Below, in pieces: positions 15,813 through 25,238 of a DNA stretch of 46,468 nt. Origin of the DNA: JAGOEX01 sp964630905 (GTDB lineage Bacteria; UBP6; UBA1177). Position 1 is the stretch's first letter. Every line of letters starts with the position of its first letter. Under the pieces are notes generated by a model. The model saw nothing but the letters and a program-made list of their open reading frames with translations, searched no databases and was not told where the DNA came from. The stretch lies in the NCBI GenBank assembly GCA_964630905.1, contig CAZVWR010000021.1:1-46468 (forward strand), read 5' to 3'. The position numbers and the translations under genes were made by a program.

Positions 15813-17146
15813 AAGTTCTTAAATTCGGGGGCATTTCGGTCAAAGATGCCCCGGCGATCAGAAAATTAAAAGAGATCCTTCTGCTCGATGATTCAAAAAA
15901 ACTCGTGGTCGTATCCGCTTTTTTCGGAGTTACAGACCTTCTTTCCGAACTTGTGGATCAACTCAAAACAAAAAAATACGACACAGCATCAGAAACAGCC
16001 GAAAAGGTTGAGGAGATCTGCCTGAACATTGCTAAAGAGCTCCGGTCATGCAAAGTTTCAGAAAGGTTCATCACAGAAAAGTTCTGCGAAATAAAGACAC
16101 TTATTCCGGCTCTTGCTCTTCTTGGTGAAATAACAGACCGGTCGGTTGACATGTTCATGTCTGTCGGAGAAAAGATCAGCAGCTTTGTTCTTGCCGACTA
16201 TCTTAATTCAGAAGGGATAAAAACAGGATTTATAGATGCATCATCGGTTGTAATAACAGACAGCTCCCACACAAAAGCAACGGTAGACCTTGAAAAAACC
16301 GCTAAAGCCGTGACGGACAGAATGATCCCTCTTTTTGAACATAATCAAATAGTTATCACAGCCGGGTTCATCGGGTCGGATCCAACCGGTGCAACAACGA
16401 CACTCGGGAGAGGCGGAAGCGACTATTCGGCATCTGTTTTTGCTGTGTGTCTGAAGGCGGAAATTCTTGAAATATGGAAAGAGGTGGACGGTATAATGAC
16501 AACAGACCCCAGGATCGTGAAAAACGCGATTCCTGTCGAATCCCTTTCATATACAGAAGCTTCCGAACTTGCATTTTTCGGTGCAAAAGTGCTTCACCCC
16601 AAAACTATCCGTGCCGCCGTCATGGCAGATATTCCTGTTATCGTTAAAAAAACCAGCGACCCCCGTTTTAAAGGGACGACGATCAACAGAACATCGCCCG
16701 TTACCAGAAAAGTCAAAGCGATCGCTTTCCACAAAAACATAACAATAATAAACATCTGCTCTGAGAAAATGCTTGGAACATACGGGTTTTTAAGCAGAGT
16801 TTTTGATATTTTCACTAAATACAGAACACCGGTTGACATGATAACAACATCGGAAATAAACATCAGTGTTACGGTGGATTCAAACGGGTCTGTTTCAGAC
16901 ATCATCAGGGAGCTTTCAGAGTTCTCGTCTGTATCAACAACTGAAAATGTCAGTATTATCAGCCTTGTGGGCGACGGCATTAAATTTACATCAGGGGTTG
17001 CCGGGAGATGTTTCGGTTCTTTAAAGGATGTAAATGTTCTCATGGTCAGCATGGGTGCCTCAGAAGCTAACATCAGTATAATCGTTGACCAGGCTGACAT
17101 GGAGAGATGTGTGGCTCTGCTTCACAGGGAATTTTTTGAAAAATAG
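15809..17146 (+). CDS. lysC: Aspartate kinase
   Basis: This 445-residue monofunctional enzyme phosphorylates aspartate, the first step to lysine, DAP, threonine and methionine. The N-terminal motif is KFGGISVKD, and GFIGSDPTGATTTLGRGGSD and EIWKEVDGIMTTDPRI mark the active site. The C-terminal third carries two ACT-like regulatory segments, suggesting allosteric control by an end product. It is coupled to the wecA-like gene (ATGA) and 8 bp before lysA, consistent with supplying DAP for peptidoglycan and lysine for protein. Confidence 0.95.
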   Translation: MKVLKFGGISVKDAPAIRKLKEILLLDDSKKLVVVSAFFGVTDLLSELVDQLKTKKYDTASETAEKVEEICLNIAKELRSCKVSERFITEKFCEIKTLIPALALLGEITDRSVDMFMSVGEKISSFVLADYLNSEGIKTGFIDASSVVITDSSHTKATVDLEKTAKAVTDRMIPLFEHNQIVITAGFIGSDPTGATTTLGRGGSDYSASVFAVCLKAEILEIWKEVDGIMTTDPRIVKNAIPVESLSYTEASELAFFGAKVLHPKTIRAAVMADIPVIVKKTSDPRFKGTTINRTSPVTRKVKAIAFHKNITIINICSEKMLGTYGFLSRVFDIFTKYRTPVDMITTSEINISVTVDSNGSVSDIIRELSEFSSVSTTENVSIISLVGDGIKFTSGVAGRCFGSLKDVNVLMVSMGASEANISIIVDQADMERCVALLHREFFEK

Positions 17147-17154
17147 AGGGAAAA

Positions 17155-18381
17155 ATGATCACAAGGCAACAAATTTTAAAGCTGCTTGAAACTTATGAAA
17201 CCCCTTTTTATCTTTACGACGGAACAAAAATAAAAGAGAACTGCCGCAGGATCACGACAGCTTTCAGAAAATATTATCCGTCAACAGAGATACATTATGC
17301 GGTAAAAGCCAACAATTGCCCTGGAGTGCTTGATATTATTAAAGAATCTGGTCTCAAAGTCGATTGTTCAAGCCCCTTTGAGCTTGCTGTTGCCCAAAAA
17401 ACCGGATTTCCAAAAAACGATATCATGTATACAGGAAATTACGAAAGCACTGAAGACCTTGAACATGCTCTTAATTCTGCCGGACTCATAAACCTTGATG
17501 ACATCACCTCTTTTGACAGACTCGAAAATATCGGTCTCCCGCAGATCATTTCATTCAGAATAAACCCCGGCATAGGTAAAGGGGGATTTGAAGGGGTTGT
17601 TACGGGTGGAGTAGATGCAAAGTTTGGAATTCCTTATGAAAAAGCTTTGCCGGCATACAAAAAGGCACATGAAAGCGGAATAAAAAGATTCGGCATACAC
17701 ATGATGACGGGATCAAACAACCTGGAACCATTTTATTTTGCTGAAATAACTGACAAACTAATGCACATTGCCGGAACAGTGTTCGGTGAACTCAAGGTCA
17801 AACCAGAATATATTGACATCGGCGGCGGCTTCGGAATCCCTTATAAAAATGATGAACTGGAAATAGATATGGATACCGTTGCAAAGCTTGTGACCGAAAG
17901 ATTCATTGAAAACTGTAAAAAATACGGATTCGGAACCCCTGTTCTCAGACTGGAGCCGGGAAGATATATCACCGGAAATGCCGGAATGCTCATTACAAAA
18001 ATAACTGGACACAAAAGCAGTTACAGAAATTATGTGGGGATTGACGCAGGGATGAACACCCTTTTGAGGCCAGCACTTTACGATGCGTTCCACAGGATCG
18101 AGCCCCTTGTTGATAACGGATCTGACACAAAAAAGACAGATGTGTGCGGAAGGATATGTGAAAACTCAGATATTTTTGCAAGAGGAGTGCGGCTTCCTGA
18201 AATGAAAACCGGAGACATCCTCATATTCAGAGATTGCGGAGCATACGGCTATACAATGAGCTCAAACTACAACGGAAGGCCGAAAGCGGGGGAAATTGTT
18301 CTGAGCGGATCAAAGACCGTTTATGCAAGACCGCTGGAAACTCTTGAAAAAATGATCAGTTCTCATTTTCAGATCGGTTAA
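17155..18381 (+). CDS. lysA: Diaminopimelate decarboxylase
   Basis: A 408-residue PLP enzyme of the alanine-racemase-fold decarboxylases, converting meso-DAP to lysine. The PLP lysine is K51 in HYAVKANN. Further motifs are VDCSSPFELA, DIGGGFGIPY, RLEPGRYI and the C-terminal GAYGYTMSSNYNGRP. The usual HIGSQ segment is replaced by HMMTGSNN, a known kind of variation. The start follows GAGGGAAAA. The adjacent aspartate kinase supports LysA over other family members. Confidence 0.93.
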   Translation: MITRQQILKLLETYETPFYLYDGTKIKENCRRITTAFRKYYPSTEIHYAVKANNCPGVLDIIKESGLKVDCSSPFELAVAQKTGFPKNDIMYTGNYESTEDLEHALNSAGLINLDDITSFDRLENIGLPQIISFRINPGIGKGGFEGVVTGGVDAKFGIPYEKALPAYKKAHESGIKRFGIHMMTGSNNLEPFYFAEITDKLMHIAGTVFGELKVKPEYIDIGGGFGIPYKNDELEIDMDTVAKLVTERFIENCKKYGFGTPVLRLEPGRYITGNAGMLITKITGHKSSYRNYVGIDAGMNTLLRPALYDAFHRIEPLVDNGSDTKKTDVCGRICENSDIFARGVRLPEMKTGDILIFRDCGAYGYTMSSNYNGRPKAGEIVLSGSKTVYARPLETLEKMISSHFQIG

Positions 18382-18394
18382 ACGGGTAAAACTC

Positions 18395-18422
18395 TTGACT
18401 TATGTTTAATAACAATTAGAAT
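18395..18422 (+). promoter_or_regulatory. Predicted promoter of the small HTH gene
   Basis: TTGACT (18395-18400) and TAGAAT (18417-18422) with a 16-bp spacer lie 27 bp upstream of the HTH start codon, so the regulator probably has its own transcript. Confidence 0.55.
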
Positions 18423-18449
18423 CACTCCGTTATTGAATGAGGATTTGAC

Positions 18450-18668
18450 ATGGTTGAAAAAACAAAGACCAACAAACTTAAAGATTACAGAGAACAGCAT
18501 CTTATAAGCAAAACAGAACTTGCAAGGACCGCTGAAATATCACTGGTTACTCTGGACCGCATCGAAAAAGGGTTTGACTGCCGTCTTTCCACGAAAAGAA
18601 AGATCATCGAAGCACTCGGTCTCGATCTTGACAACAAGGACGAAATATTTCCGGGCGAAGAGGAGTGA
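18450..18668 (+). CDS. Xre-family HTH regulator
   Basis: A 72-residue protein that is almost only a helix-turn-helix domain (about residues 10-60): YREQHLISKTELARTAEIS followed by the recognition helix LVTLDRIEKG and RKIIEALGL. The acidic tail ends FPGEEE. It lacks any effector domain, like small Xre/Cro regulators. The start follows GAGG. It converges on mglA with only 5 bp between the stops. Its target is unknown. Confidence 0.85.
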   Translation: MVEKTKTNKLKDYREQHLISKTELARTAEISLVTLDRIEKGFDCRLSTKRKIIEALGLDLDNKDEIFPGEEE

Positions 18669-18673
18669 GCTGA

Positions 18674-19258
18674 TCAGATCTTCAAGTCTTTTATTATCAG
18701 CCGCACTATTGTCTTAAACGTTTCAAAAACATTTCTTCCGGTGAGTGCGTTCGCATTAAATTCCTGATATCTGCCGTCAGGGTTGAATATCTTCTGGAGT
18801 TCTTCTATTTTCATAGAGTTAGGCAGATCAGTCTTGTTATACTGCATGACAAGGGGAACTTTATCAAAGATCAGAGAGTTCATGAGCATATTCTTTTTAA
18901 GATTCTCAAGGCTTTCTATATTGGCGTCAAGACGCTCAACCTGGCCGTCAATAACAAATATTATTCCATCACACCCCTTCAGAATAAGTCTTCTTGATGC
19001 ATCATAAAAAACCTGTCCTGCAACAGAATACAGATGAGTTCTGAGATTCATCCCCTTTACTCTGCCAATGTCAACAGGAAGAAAATCAAAAAACAGCGTT
19101 CTTTCTGTTTCAGTCTTGACAGAAACCATCTTTCCCCTGTTTGAGGCGGCAATGTTCTTATAAATATGCTCTATATTTGTAGTTTTTCCCGAAAGCCCCG
19201 GCCCGTAATAAACAATCTTGAGTGTTATTTCCTTCATTATCCTGTTTATAAGAACCAT
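18674..19258 (-). CDS. mglA: MglA-type small Ras-like GTPase
   Basis: A 194-residue GTPase closely resembling MglA, which sets cell polarity and controls gliding and type IV pilus motility in Myxococcus. The P-loop is YYGPGLSGKTTN, followed by TERTLFFDFLPV. The MglA-specific LYSVAGQVFYDASRRLILKG replaces the usual DxxG region, and NKTD gives guanine specificity. The ATG at 19258 aligns with the MglA N-terminus (MVLINRIMKEITLKIVY); an upstream TTG adds six residues. The GAP partner MglB is not adjacent or elsewhere in the window. Confidence 0.92.
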   Translation of the reverse strand: MVLINRIMKEITLKIVYYGPGLSGKTTNIEHIYKNIAASNRGKMVSVKTETERTLFFDFLPVDIGRVKGMNLRTHLYSVAGQVFYDASRRLILKGCDGIIFVIDGQVERLDANIESLENLKKNMLMNSLIFDKVPLVMQYNKTDLPNSMKIEELQKIFNPDGRYQEFNANALTGRNVFETFKTIVRLIIKDLKI

Positions 19259-19301
19259 CCTCGGGAACCCCTTCAAAGTTTCTCAAATTTTTTGACAGAG
19301 A

Positions 19302-19330
19302 ATGATACTTAGATACAGGATGAAAAACAA
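19302..19330 (-). promoter_or_regulatory. Possible mglA promoter
   Basis: On the minus strand TTGTTT (19325-19330) and TATCAT (19302-19307) have a 17-bp spacer, 43 bp upstream of the ATG. The elements are weak matches in an AT-rich divergent region shared with purB; no convincing purB promoter was found there. Confidence 0.3.
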
Positions 19331-19410
19331 ATTTTTACACAACTTTGTAGATTTTCAATTTAAACTTTGTATTATTTATTGTTTTTAACTGTTTTAACAG
19401 GGAGCAGAAA

Positions 19411-20781
19411 ATGGAAATAAACAATATTTCAGCAATTGACGGAAGATACAGCGGCCATGTATCAGAGCTCCGAGATGTTTTTTCAGAATACGGATTGATC
19501 AGACACAGGGTCTTTGTAGAACTTGAGTGGCTTAAATTCATTTTGAACGACCTGGGATTTCATCCGCTCTCCCCCGATCAGACTGCTTCTGTTGACAGCA
19601 TTTATTCGGGTTTTAACAGAGAAAGTGCTTTGATGATAAAAAAGATAGAAAGCACCACAAATCACGATGTCAAAGCGGTGGAATATTATATAAAGGAACA
19701 GCTTGATAACAGAAACCTCGGGTCAATTAAGGAATGGACCCACTTCTGCTGCACATCTGAAGACATTAATAACTGTTCATACGCACTGATGATAAAAGAA
19801 GGAACATCAATAATATCAGGCGCGATCAATGAACTTCTAAGATCAATTGAGGCACTCGGTCTGAAATACAAATCTGTTCCGATGATGTCACGAACCCACG
19901 GTCAGCCCGCATCACCCACAACCGTAGGCAAGGAATTCATAAATTTTGCATCAAGGATCTTTAGAGAGCTCGATATTCTTAAAAAAGTTGAAGTTGAGTG
20001 CAAATTCAACGGTGCCACAGGCAACTTCAATGCCCACCACTTCTCAAAGCCTGAGATCAACTGGATAGAGGCTTCCGAAAGATTCATAACGGAACACCTT
20101 GGGGTAAAACCGCTTCTCTGGACTACCCAGATAAACAATTATCACTATATTTCAGAAACATTCCAAGTGCTTATAAGAACAGCCTCGACAATTACAGATC
20201 TTGACAGAGACATGTGGAGCTATATTTCTCTTGGATATTTCAAACAGAAAACCAGGGAAGGAGAGATAGGATCTTCAACAATGCCGCACAAAGTAAACCC
20301 CATAGACTTTGAAAACAGCGAAGGAAATGCAGGTATTGCAATTTCTCTCATGGAGCATCTTTCTACAAAACTTCTTGTCTCAAGAATGCAGAGAGACCTT
20401 ACAGACTCAACAGCCCTCAGAAACACCGGAACTGTTTTCGGACATCTTCTCATCAGCATAAGAAACTCAATTAAAGGTCTGTCAAAAATAGAAATTAATG
20501 AAAAAAGGATTTTGGAAGACCTTGACGACAACCTGGAACTTCTTGCAGAACCTGTTCAAACCGTTATGAGAGTTTACGAAGAGGAAAATCCTTATGAAAA
20601 GCTCAAACAGCTCACAAGAGGAAGAAAAATAGATGCGGAATCGCTGCATAAGTTCATAGATTCACTTGAAAAAGTCCCGCCGGAAATAAAAATGGCAATG
20701 AAGAGACTGAAACCGTCAAACTATACCGGAACTGCTGAAAAACTTGTAGATCTTTATTTTAAAAAAGGGGAAACTCTTTAA
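19411..20781 (+). CDS. purB: Adenylosuccinate lyase
   Basis: A 456-residue fumarase/aspartase-superfamily lyase used twice in purine synthesis (SAICAR to AICAR and adenylosuccinate to AMP). The signature loop GSSTMPHKVNPIDFENSEGN and upstream TTNHDVKAVEYYIKE and SRTHGQPASPTTVGKEF are typical of the E. coli-type PurB, which also agrees with the length. The start MEINNISAIDGRYSGHV follows GGGAG. It stands alone, 94 bp before a lipoprotein gene with its own promoter. Confidence 0.97.
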   Translation: MEINNISAIDGRYSGHVSELRDVFSEYGLIRHRVFVELEWLKFILNDLGFHPLSPDQTASVDSIYSGFNRESALMIKKIESTTNHDVKAVEYYIKEQLDNRNLGSIKEWTHFCCTSEDINNCSYALMIKEGTSIISGAINELLRSIEALGLKYKSVPMMSRTHGQPASPTTVGKEFINFASRIFRELDILKKVEVECKFNGATGNFNAHHFSKPEINWIEASERFITEHLGVKPLLWTTQINNYHYISETFQVLIRTASTITDLDRDMWSYISLGYFKQKTREGEIGSSTMPHKVNPIDFENSEGNAGIAISLMEHLSTKLLVSRMQRDLTDSTALRNTGTVFGHLLISIRNSIKGLSKIEINEKRILEDLDDNLELLAEPVQTVMRVYEEENPYEKLKQLTRGRKIDAESLHKFIDSLEKVPPEIKMAMKRLKPSNYTGTAEKLVDLYFKKGETL

Positions 20782-20797
20782 AATTTCAATCAGTCTG

Positions 20798-20826
20798 TTG
20801 AATTCTTTAATATTTTTTGATAGAAT
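20798..20826 (+). promoter_or_regulatory. Predicted promoter of the lipoprotein-mnmE operon
   Basis: TTGAAT (20798-20803) and TAGAAT (20821-20826) are 17 bp apart, 49 bp upstream of the lipoprotein start. mnmE follows the lipoprotein after 6 bp, so this promoter probably drives mnmE as well. Confidence 0.6.
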
Positions 20827-20835
20827 AAGGCACTA

Positions 20836-20853
20836 AACATTCCGCAGAATGTT
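20836..20853 (+). promoter_or_regulatory. Leader inverted repeat upstream of the lipoprotein gene
   Basis: AACATTC (20836-20842) and GAATGTT (20847-20853) form a perfect 7-bp inverted repeat with a CGCA loop, just downstream of the predicted -10 and before the GGAGG site. It could be an operator or an RNA hairpin that protects or controls the leader. There is no T-run, so it is not a terminator. Confidence 0.45.
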
Positions 20854-20875
20854 ATGTTTCTTGGAGGAAATTAAA

Positions 20876-21871
20876 ATGAAAAAGGTCCTTGTTGTTAATT
20901 CTTTTATGTTGGTTTTTGTCTTTTCCTGCACCTCAGACAGTCTTCCTGAAGACAATTCCCCTCTTCCGGACATGGACATTGTACAAATAACTGATGATGA
21001 AAATGGCTCAGATTATTCGAACGAAACAACGGACAACACCATTGTTGAACAGCCTGATGAGAACACCAATCAGACCGATCAGGAGGAAACGACTGATGAC
21101 GGTGGCACTATTCAGGGATGCGGCAATGAAAAAGTTGAATATGAAGAAAGGTGTGACAGTACTGTTCCCCTCACCTGCTCAAGTCTTAACCCCAATATGA
21201 ATGGAGTCACTTACTGCATGAACAACTGTCAGGGATATGACATGCAAAGCTGCGGCAGATCCGATAAATCATGGGGTTTGCTCAATTTGAGATTTCTTTC
21301 AAACTTCATCCTTGACGAAGCAAAGATCGGAGATTATTCATATTTCAGCAAAGGAGCTCTTCCCTATGCGGCATTCAATGGTGTTTACGGAGACACCGTA
21401 ACAATATTTCCAATTATCGGAGAAAATGTGTCTTTTGCCGTAACCAGCAACTATAAAGGAACGCTCGGCGGCAATAAAAGGCAGTTGACTATCAAACAGA
21501 ATCCTGTTGTTGGCGGCATAGGGTATCCCAGACACGAACTTGAATTTTCTCCGGGGACAATTTCCAAAGGATCTGAATATAGAATTAATGCCGTGACGGT
21601 ATTTGACCTTGTAGACAATCTCTTAAAACTTGTCAGATACAGGCTTATAGAAAAAAAGGATGGAGTTGAATGTATAGCGGGAATAGGCTATTCCGGCACT
21701 GTTTATATAAACAACATTGTCCCTGACAACGCCGATCTTTTCGACGGAGGCATAATTGAAGTTGTCGCCAATAATGTTGACTTCTTTCACCCTTCCGAAT
21801 TCCCGGGGCTTGATGAGGAAAATCCTGAAGTCCCTGCAGAAATTCTTAAATACCCGGTTTGCGAAAAATAA
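20876..21871 (+). CDS. Lipoprotein with acidic linker and Cys-rich motif
   Basis: A 331-residue predicted lipoprotein: signal peptide MKKVLVVNSFMLVFVFS followed by the lipobox cysteine C18. Then come an Asp/Thr/Asn-rich, low-complexity spacer to about residue 85, and a Cys-rich segment starting GCGNEKVEYEERCD with six further cysteines up to about residue 130. The remaining ~200 residues look beta-rich and match nothing I recognise. The linker and GCGN...C layout resemble secreted proteins of Myxococcota and related lineages. The ATG follows TTGGAGG. Surface or periplasmic role unknown. Confidence 0.8.
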   Translation: MKKVLVVNSFMLVFVFSCTSDSLPEDNSPLPDMDIVQITDDENGSDYSNETTDNTIVEQPDENTNQTDQEETTDDGGTIQGCGNEKVEYEERCDSTVPLTCSSLNPNMNGVTYCMNNCQGYDMQSCGRSDKSWGLLNLRFLSNFILDEAKIGDYSYFSKGALPYAAFNGVYGDTVTIFPIIGENVSFAVTSNYKGTLGGNKRQLTIKQNPVVGGIGYPRHELEFSPGTISKGSEYRINAVTVFDLVDNLLKLVRYRLIEKKDGVECIAGIGYSGTVYINNIVPDNADLFDGGIIEVVANNVDFFHPSEFPGLDEENPEVPAEILKYPVCEK

Positions 21872-21877
21872 CTTTTC

Positions 21878-23227
21878 ATGTATTTTGACCGCATTAACAA
21901 AACAATATTTGCTCCTGCAACATCTGCCGGAAGTACCATCGGTATTATAAGGATCAGTGGGGCTGACTCATTTAAAATTGCCGCTTCGATATGCACTAAA
22001 AAGTCTTTTGAACACATGAAGGCCTGTTTAGTAAAAATACAGCATCAGGGAAAAATGCTGGAAAAATGTCTCCTTCTTCCCTTTAAGGGTCCCGGAAGCT
22101 TCACAGGGGAAGATGTTATAGAGCTTCACATTCACGGCTGTGCCGGAAATTATCTCGACATAGAACACATTCTTATCGAAAAAGGAGCTGTCCCCGCATT
22201 AAAAGGTGAATTCTCGTTCAGAGCTGTCATCAACTCAAAAATGGAGCTGTCTCAGGCTCTTGCGCTGAACACACTCATAACTTCATCAAACCCTGTTTCT
22301 GTCGAGCTTTCAAGAAAAGCGGCTTTTGAAGACAGATGTTACGGGAAATTAGTTTCACTTCTTGACGAATGGGAACATTTTTTTGTTCTTACCACAGCTA
22401 TTGTAGATTTTCCTGATCAGGTTGAAAATGAACTTCCCGCAGACAGGCTGTCAGAAATTATCGAAAAAACCGTAACCTATCTTTCTGAAACACTTCAAAA
22501 TTCGGCTCTTCTTGAAAAGATCTGTTCTTTTTCAATTCTGATAGCAGGCAAGCCCAATGTAGGAAAGTCATCGCTCTTTAACATCCTCATAAACAAAGAC
22601 CGTGCGATTGTATCCGATGATGCCGGAACCACAAGAGACTATATTACCGATTCGTTCAGCATAAAAGGAATAAATGTAAGGATCATCGATTCTGCCGGAC
22701 TTAGAAAAGGTCTTTCAGAAATAGAAAGACAGGGTATAACTAAGAGCCGGAGGCTTTTAAGTCATGCAGACCTTCTTCTTCTTGTTTTTGACGGCTCTTC
22801 CTCTTTTGAAGAAGAAGACTATGATCTTTTATCTGAAACCTCGGTTTATCCAAGGATTCTGATCATTAATAAAACAGACGGTGGCTATCTTTCGGATCCA
22901 CTTCCTGAAGAATTTAAAAACGCCATTAAAATAAGCTGTCTTAAAGAACAGGGGATAGGCGATATCATTGAAGCGGTGCATCAACAAATACAGAAACTGG
23001 TTCCCGACAGCGACAAAGATCTTTTCTTTTCAAACTGGCAGAAAGATCTTTCTTCTGAAACCAGACAACATCTCTTAGAATTAAAAACTTATATTTCCAG
23101 CGATCAGATAGAAATTATTAATGTTCTGATCAAGAAAATCTTTGACAATTTAAAAGACCTGACCGGGACGGTTTCTTCTCACTCTGTCTATGACAGGATT
23201 TTTTCAGGATTCTGTCTTGGAAAGTGA
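21878..23227 (+). CDS. mnmE: tRNA modification GTPase MnmE
   Basis: A 449-residue GTPase that with MnmG makes the cmnm5 or nm5 group at wobble U34 of tRNAs. The N-terminal folate-binding domain has TIGIIRISG and FKGPGSFTGEDVIELHIHG. The G domain inserted in the helical domain has GKPNVGKSS, DDAGTTRDYI, DSAGLRKG and NKTD, and the protein ends in the required CLGK (catalytic Cys). It starts 6 bp after the lipoprotein gene without a clear ribosome binding site, suggesting coupled translation. Confidence 0.97.
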   Translation: MYFDRINKTIFAPATSAGSTIGIIRISGADSFKIAASICTKKSFEHMKACLVKIQHQGKMLEKCLLLPFKGPGSFTGEDVIELHIHGCAGNYLDIEHILIEKGAVPALKGEFSFRAVINSKMELSQALALNTLITSSNPVSVELSRKAAFEDRCYGKLVSLLDEWEHFFVLTTAIVDFPDQVENELPADRLSEIIEKTVTYLSETLQNSALLEKICSFSILIAGKPNVGKSSLFNILINKDRAIVSDDAGTTRDYITDSFSIKGINVRIIDSAGLRKGLSEIERQGITKSRRLLSHADLLLLVFDGSSSFEEEDYDLLSETSVYPRILIINKTDGGYLSDPLPEEFKNAIKISCLKEQGIGDIIEAVHQQIQKLVPDSDKDLFFSNWQKDLSSETRQHLLELKTYISSDQIEIINVLIKKIFDNLKDLTGTVSSHSVYDRIFSGFCLGK

Positions 23228-23372
23228 TTTTTTTGCTGACTCCGGGCAAACCCGTTTAAACGTCCGCATTTTACTTTTAACGCAAAATATGGTATCAGCC
23301 ATACAGGAACCACGGTTTCGCTCTGTTTTTTTGTTGTGAGCGATTTTAGAAGCTCTTTTTTTTAGGTATTGA

Positions 23373-25238
23373 ATGGATTATTTTGATGTAACAGTCATAG
23401 GTGGCGGACACGCAGGAATTGAGGCGGCGCATGTTTCTTCAAAAACCGGTGCCTCAACTCTCCTTATTACAACTTCCATAGAAAAGATAGGCGAAATGTC
23501 CTGCAACCCTTCGATCGGCGGCCAGGCAAAAGGTCAGGTAGTCCGGGAAATTGATATTTTCGGCGGTTTAATGGGGAGAGCGGCTGATTATTCAGCAATA
23601 CAGTACAGAATATTGAACAGGAGAAAGGGTGTTGCTGTTCAAGCATTGAGGGCACAGTGCGATAAAAATCTCTACAAGGATTTTGTCAGAAATTTTCTTT
23701 TTAAAACCCCCCGGTTGAGAATTTTTCAAGGTGAAGCTTTTTCTCTCGAATATGACACAAAAAAAAATTTTATAATTACAACTTCAGGCGGCACTGTTTT
23801 TGAATCAGGATCAGTAATTGTCACTGCCGGAACATTTTTAAACGGAACTGTACATATCGGTCAGAAAAGTTTTTCAAGCGGAAGACTCGGAGAGCCGGCA
23901 TCAACCGGTCTTTCAGAACACATTTCAGGTTTCGGACACAAAAAAATACGACTTAAGACAGGAACACCGGTCAGAATTCTTGGCAGTTCTATTGATTTTT
24001 CAAAAATGGAAATTCAGGAAGGAGAAGCAGACCTTCTTCCTTTTTCAATATTTTCAGGACCCGTCACAAAAAAACAGATCCCATGTTATCTGACAAGAAC
24101 GACGGATGAGACAAGAAAGATTATTTTAGACAATCTCCAGTTCTCCCCGATGTACGGAACTGCAAAATCGATTAACGGTATCGGTCCGAGATACTGCCCT
24201 TCAATCGAAGATAAATTTGTTAAATTTCCTTTAAAGGAGAGCCATCAGATCTTTATTGAACCCGAAGGCTGGGACAAACATGAATACTATCCGAACGGAA
24301 TAAGCACATCTCTTCCTTTTAATGTTCAGAAGGAATTCCTTAAAACAATACCAGGACTTGAAAATGCTGTGATAACACGACCGGCATATGCTATTGAATA
24401 TGATTCTTTTGACCCGACGGACCTTGATCTGACACTGATGAGCCGCTTTGTCCCGGGACTTTTTCTTGCAGGACAGGTAAACGGAACCAGCGGTTATGAA
24501 GAAGCTGCCGGACAGGGACTTGTCGCCGGAGTAAATGCGGCATATTTTGCACTTGGAAAAGAGAGACAGTTTATTCCAGGCAGAGTCCGTTCATACATCG
24601 GAGTAATGATAAGCGACATCACATCAAAAGGTGTTGATGAGCCCTACAGAATGTTTACCTCAAGAGCCGAATACAGACTTTCCATTCGCGACAATAATGT
24701 AGCAGAAAGACTTCTTGATCTTTCATATAAAAACAATCTGATCCCCGAAAAAACATTCATGAACGAAAAAAGAAAGTGTGAGCGTGTACTTGAGCTTGTT
24801 TCGCTTCTTAACACCAGGATAATTTATCCTGACAAAGAAACCAACAGCCGCTTTGAAGAGCTTTCTGAAACCCCCTTGAACAAACCGGTTTCTCTTGCCA
24901 CAGTTTTGAAAAGACCGTCTATGGGAAGAGAGAATCTCCTTCTTGTTTCCGGATATTCTTCTGATGCAGATGATGACATATGGGAAAGGGCGGAAACAGA
25001 AATAAAATACAGTTCTTTTGTAGAAAGGGAGAAAGCCGAGATACAAAAGTTTGAAGAACTCGGCCTTATACTTATACCGGAAGACTTTAATTTTAATTCC
25101 ATAAGCGGAATCACAAACGAGATCAGACAGAAGCTTTCCGCAAGAAGACCGAAAGACCTTGCACAGGCATCAACCATTCCCGGAATTACCCCCGCCGCCA
25201 TATCAATTCTTATTATGCGTCTAAAGAGAGAAAAATAA
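23373..25238 (+). CDS. mnmG: tRNA uridine modification enzyme MnmG (GidA)
   Basis: The 621-residue FAD-dependent partner of MnmE. The FAD fold is VIGGGHAGIEAAH at the N-terminus, followed by the GidA signatures SCNPSIGGQAKGQ and GQVNGTSGYEEAAGQG and the C-terminal RPKDLAQASTIPGITPAAI. Length is standard. A 145-bp gap separates it from mnmE and no ribosome binding site stands out before its ATG. The stop overlaps the rsmG start (TAATG). Confidence 0.98.
   Translation: MDYFDVTVIGGGHAGIEAAHVSSKTGASTLLITTSIEKIGEMSCNPSIGGQAKGQVVREIDIFGGLMGRAADYSAIQYRILNRRKGVAVQALRAQCDKNLYKDFVRNFLFKTPRLRIFQGEAFSLEYDTKKNFIITTSGGTVFESGSVIVTAGTFLNGTVHIGQKSFSSGRLGEPASTGLSEHISGFGHKKIRLKTGTPVRILGSSIDFSKMEIQEGEADLLPFSIFSGPVTKKQIPCYLTRTTDETRKIILDNLQFSPMYGTAKSINGIGPRYCPSIEDKFVKFPLKESHQIFIEPEGWDKHEYYPNGISTSLPFNVQKEFLKTIPGLENAVITRPAYAIEYDSFDPTDLDLTLMSRFVPGLFLAGQVNGTSGYEEAAGQGLVAGVNAAYFALGKERQFIPGRVRSYIGVMISDITSKGVDEPYRMFTSRAEYRLSIRDNNVAERLLDLSYKNNLIPEKTFMNEKRKCERVLELVSLLNTRIIYPDKETNSRFEELSETPLNKPVSLATVLKRPSMGRENLLLVSGYSSDADDDIWERAETEIKYSSFVEREKAEIQKFEELGLILIPEDFNFNSISGITNEIRQKLSARRPKDLAQASTIPGITPAAISILIMRLKREK

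Noticed and set aside
15809..17146. Aspartate kinase possibly inactive because KFGGISV lacks the usual Thr
   Set aside because: Variation at this position occurs in active monofunctional aspartate kinases, and the remaining active-site motifs and gene context are intact.
23338..23363. Terminator between mnmE and mnmG (GAGC...GCTC followed by eight T)
   Set aside because: The stem is only 4 bp with a 10-nt loop, too weak to call; a T-rich stretch alone is common in this AT-rich sequence.
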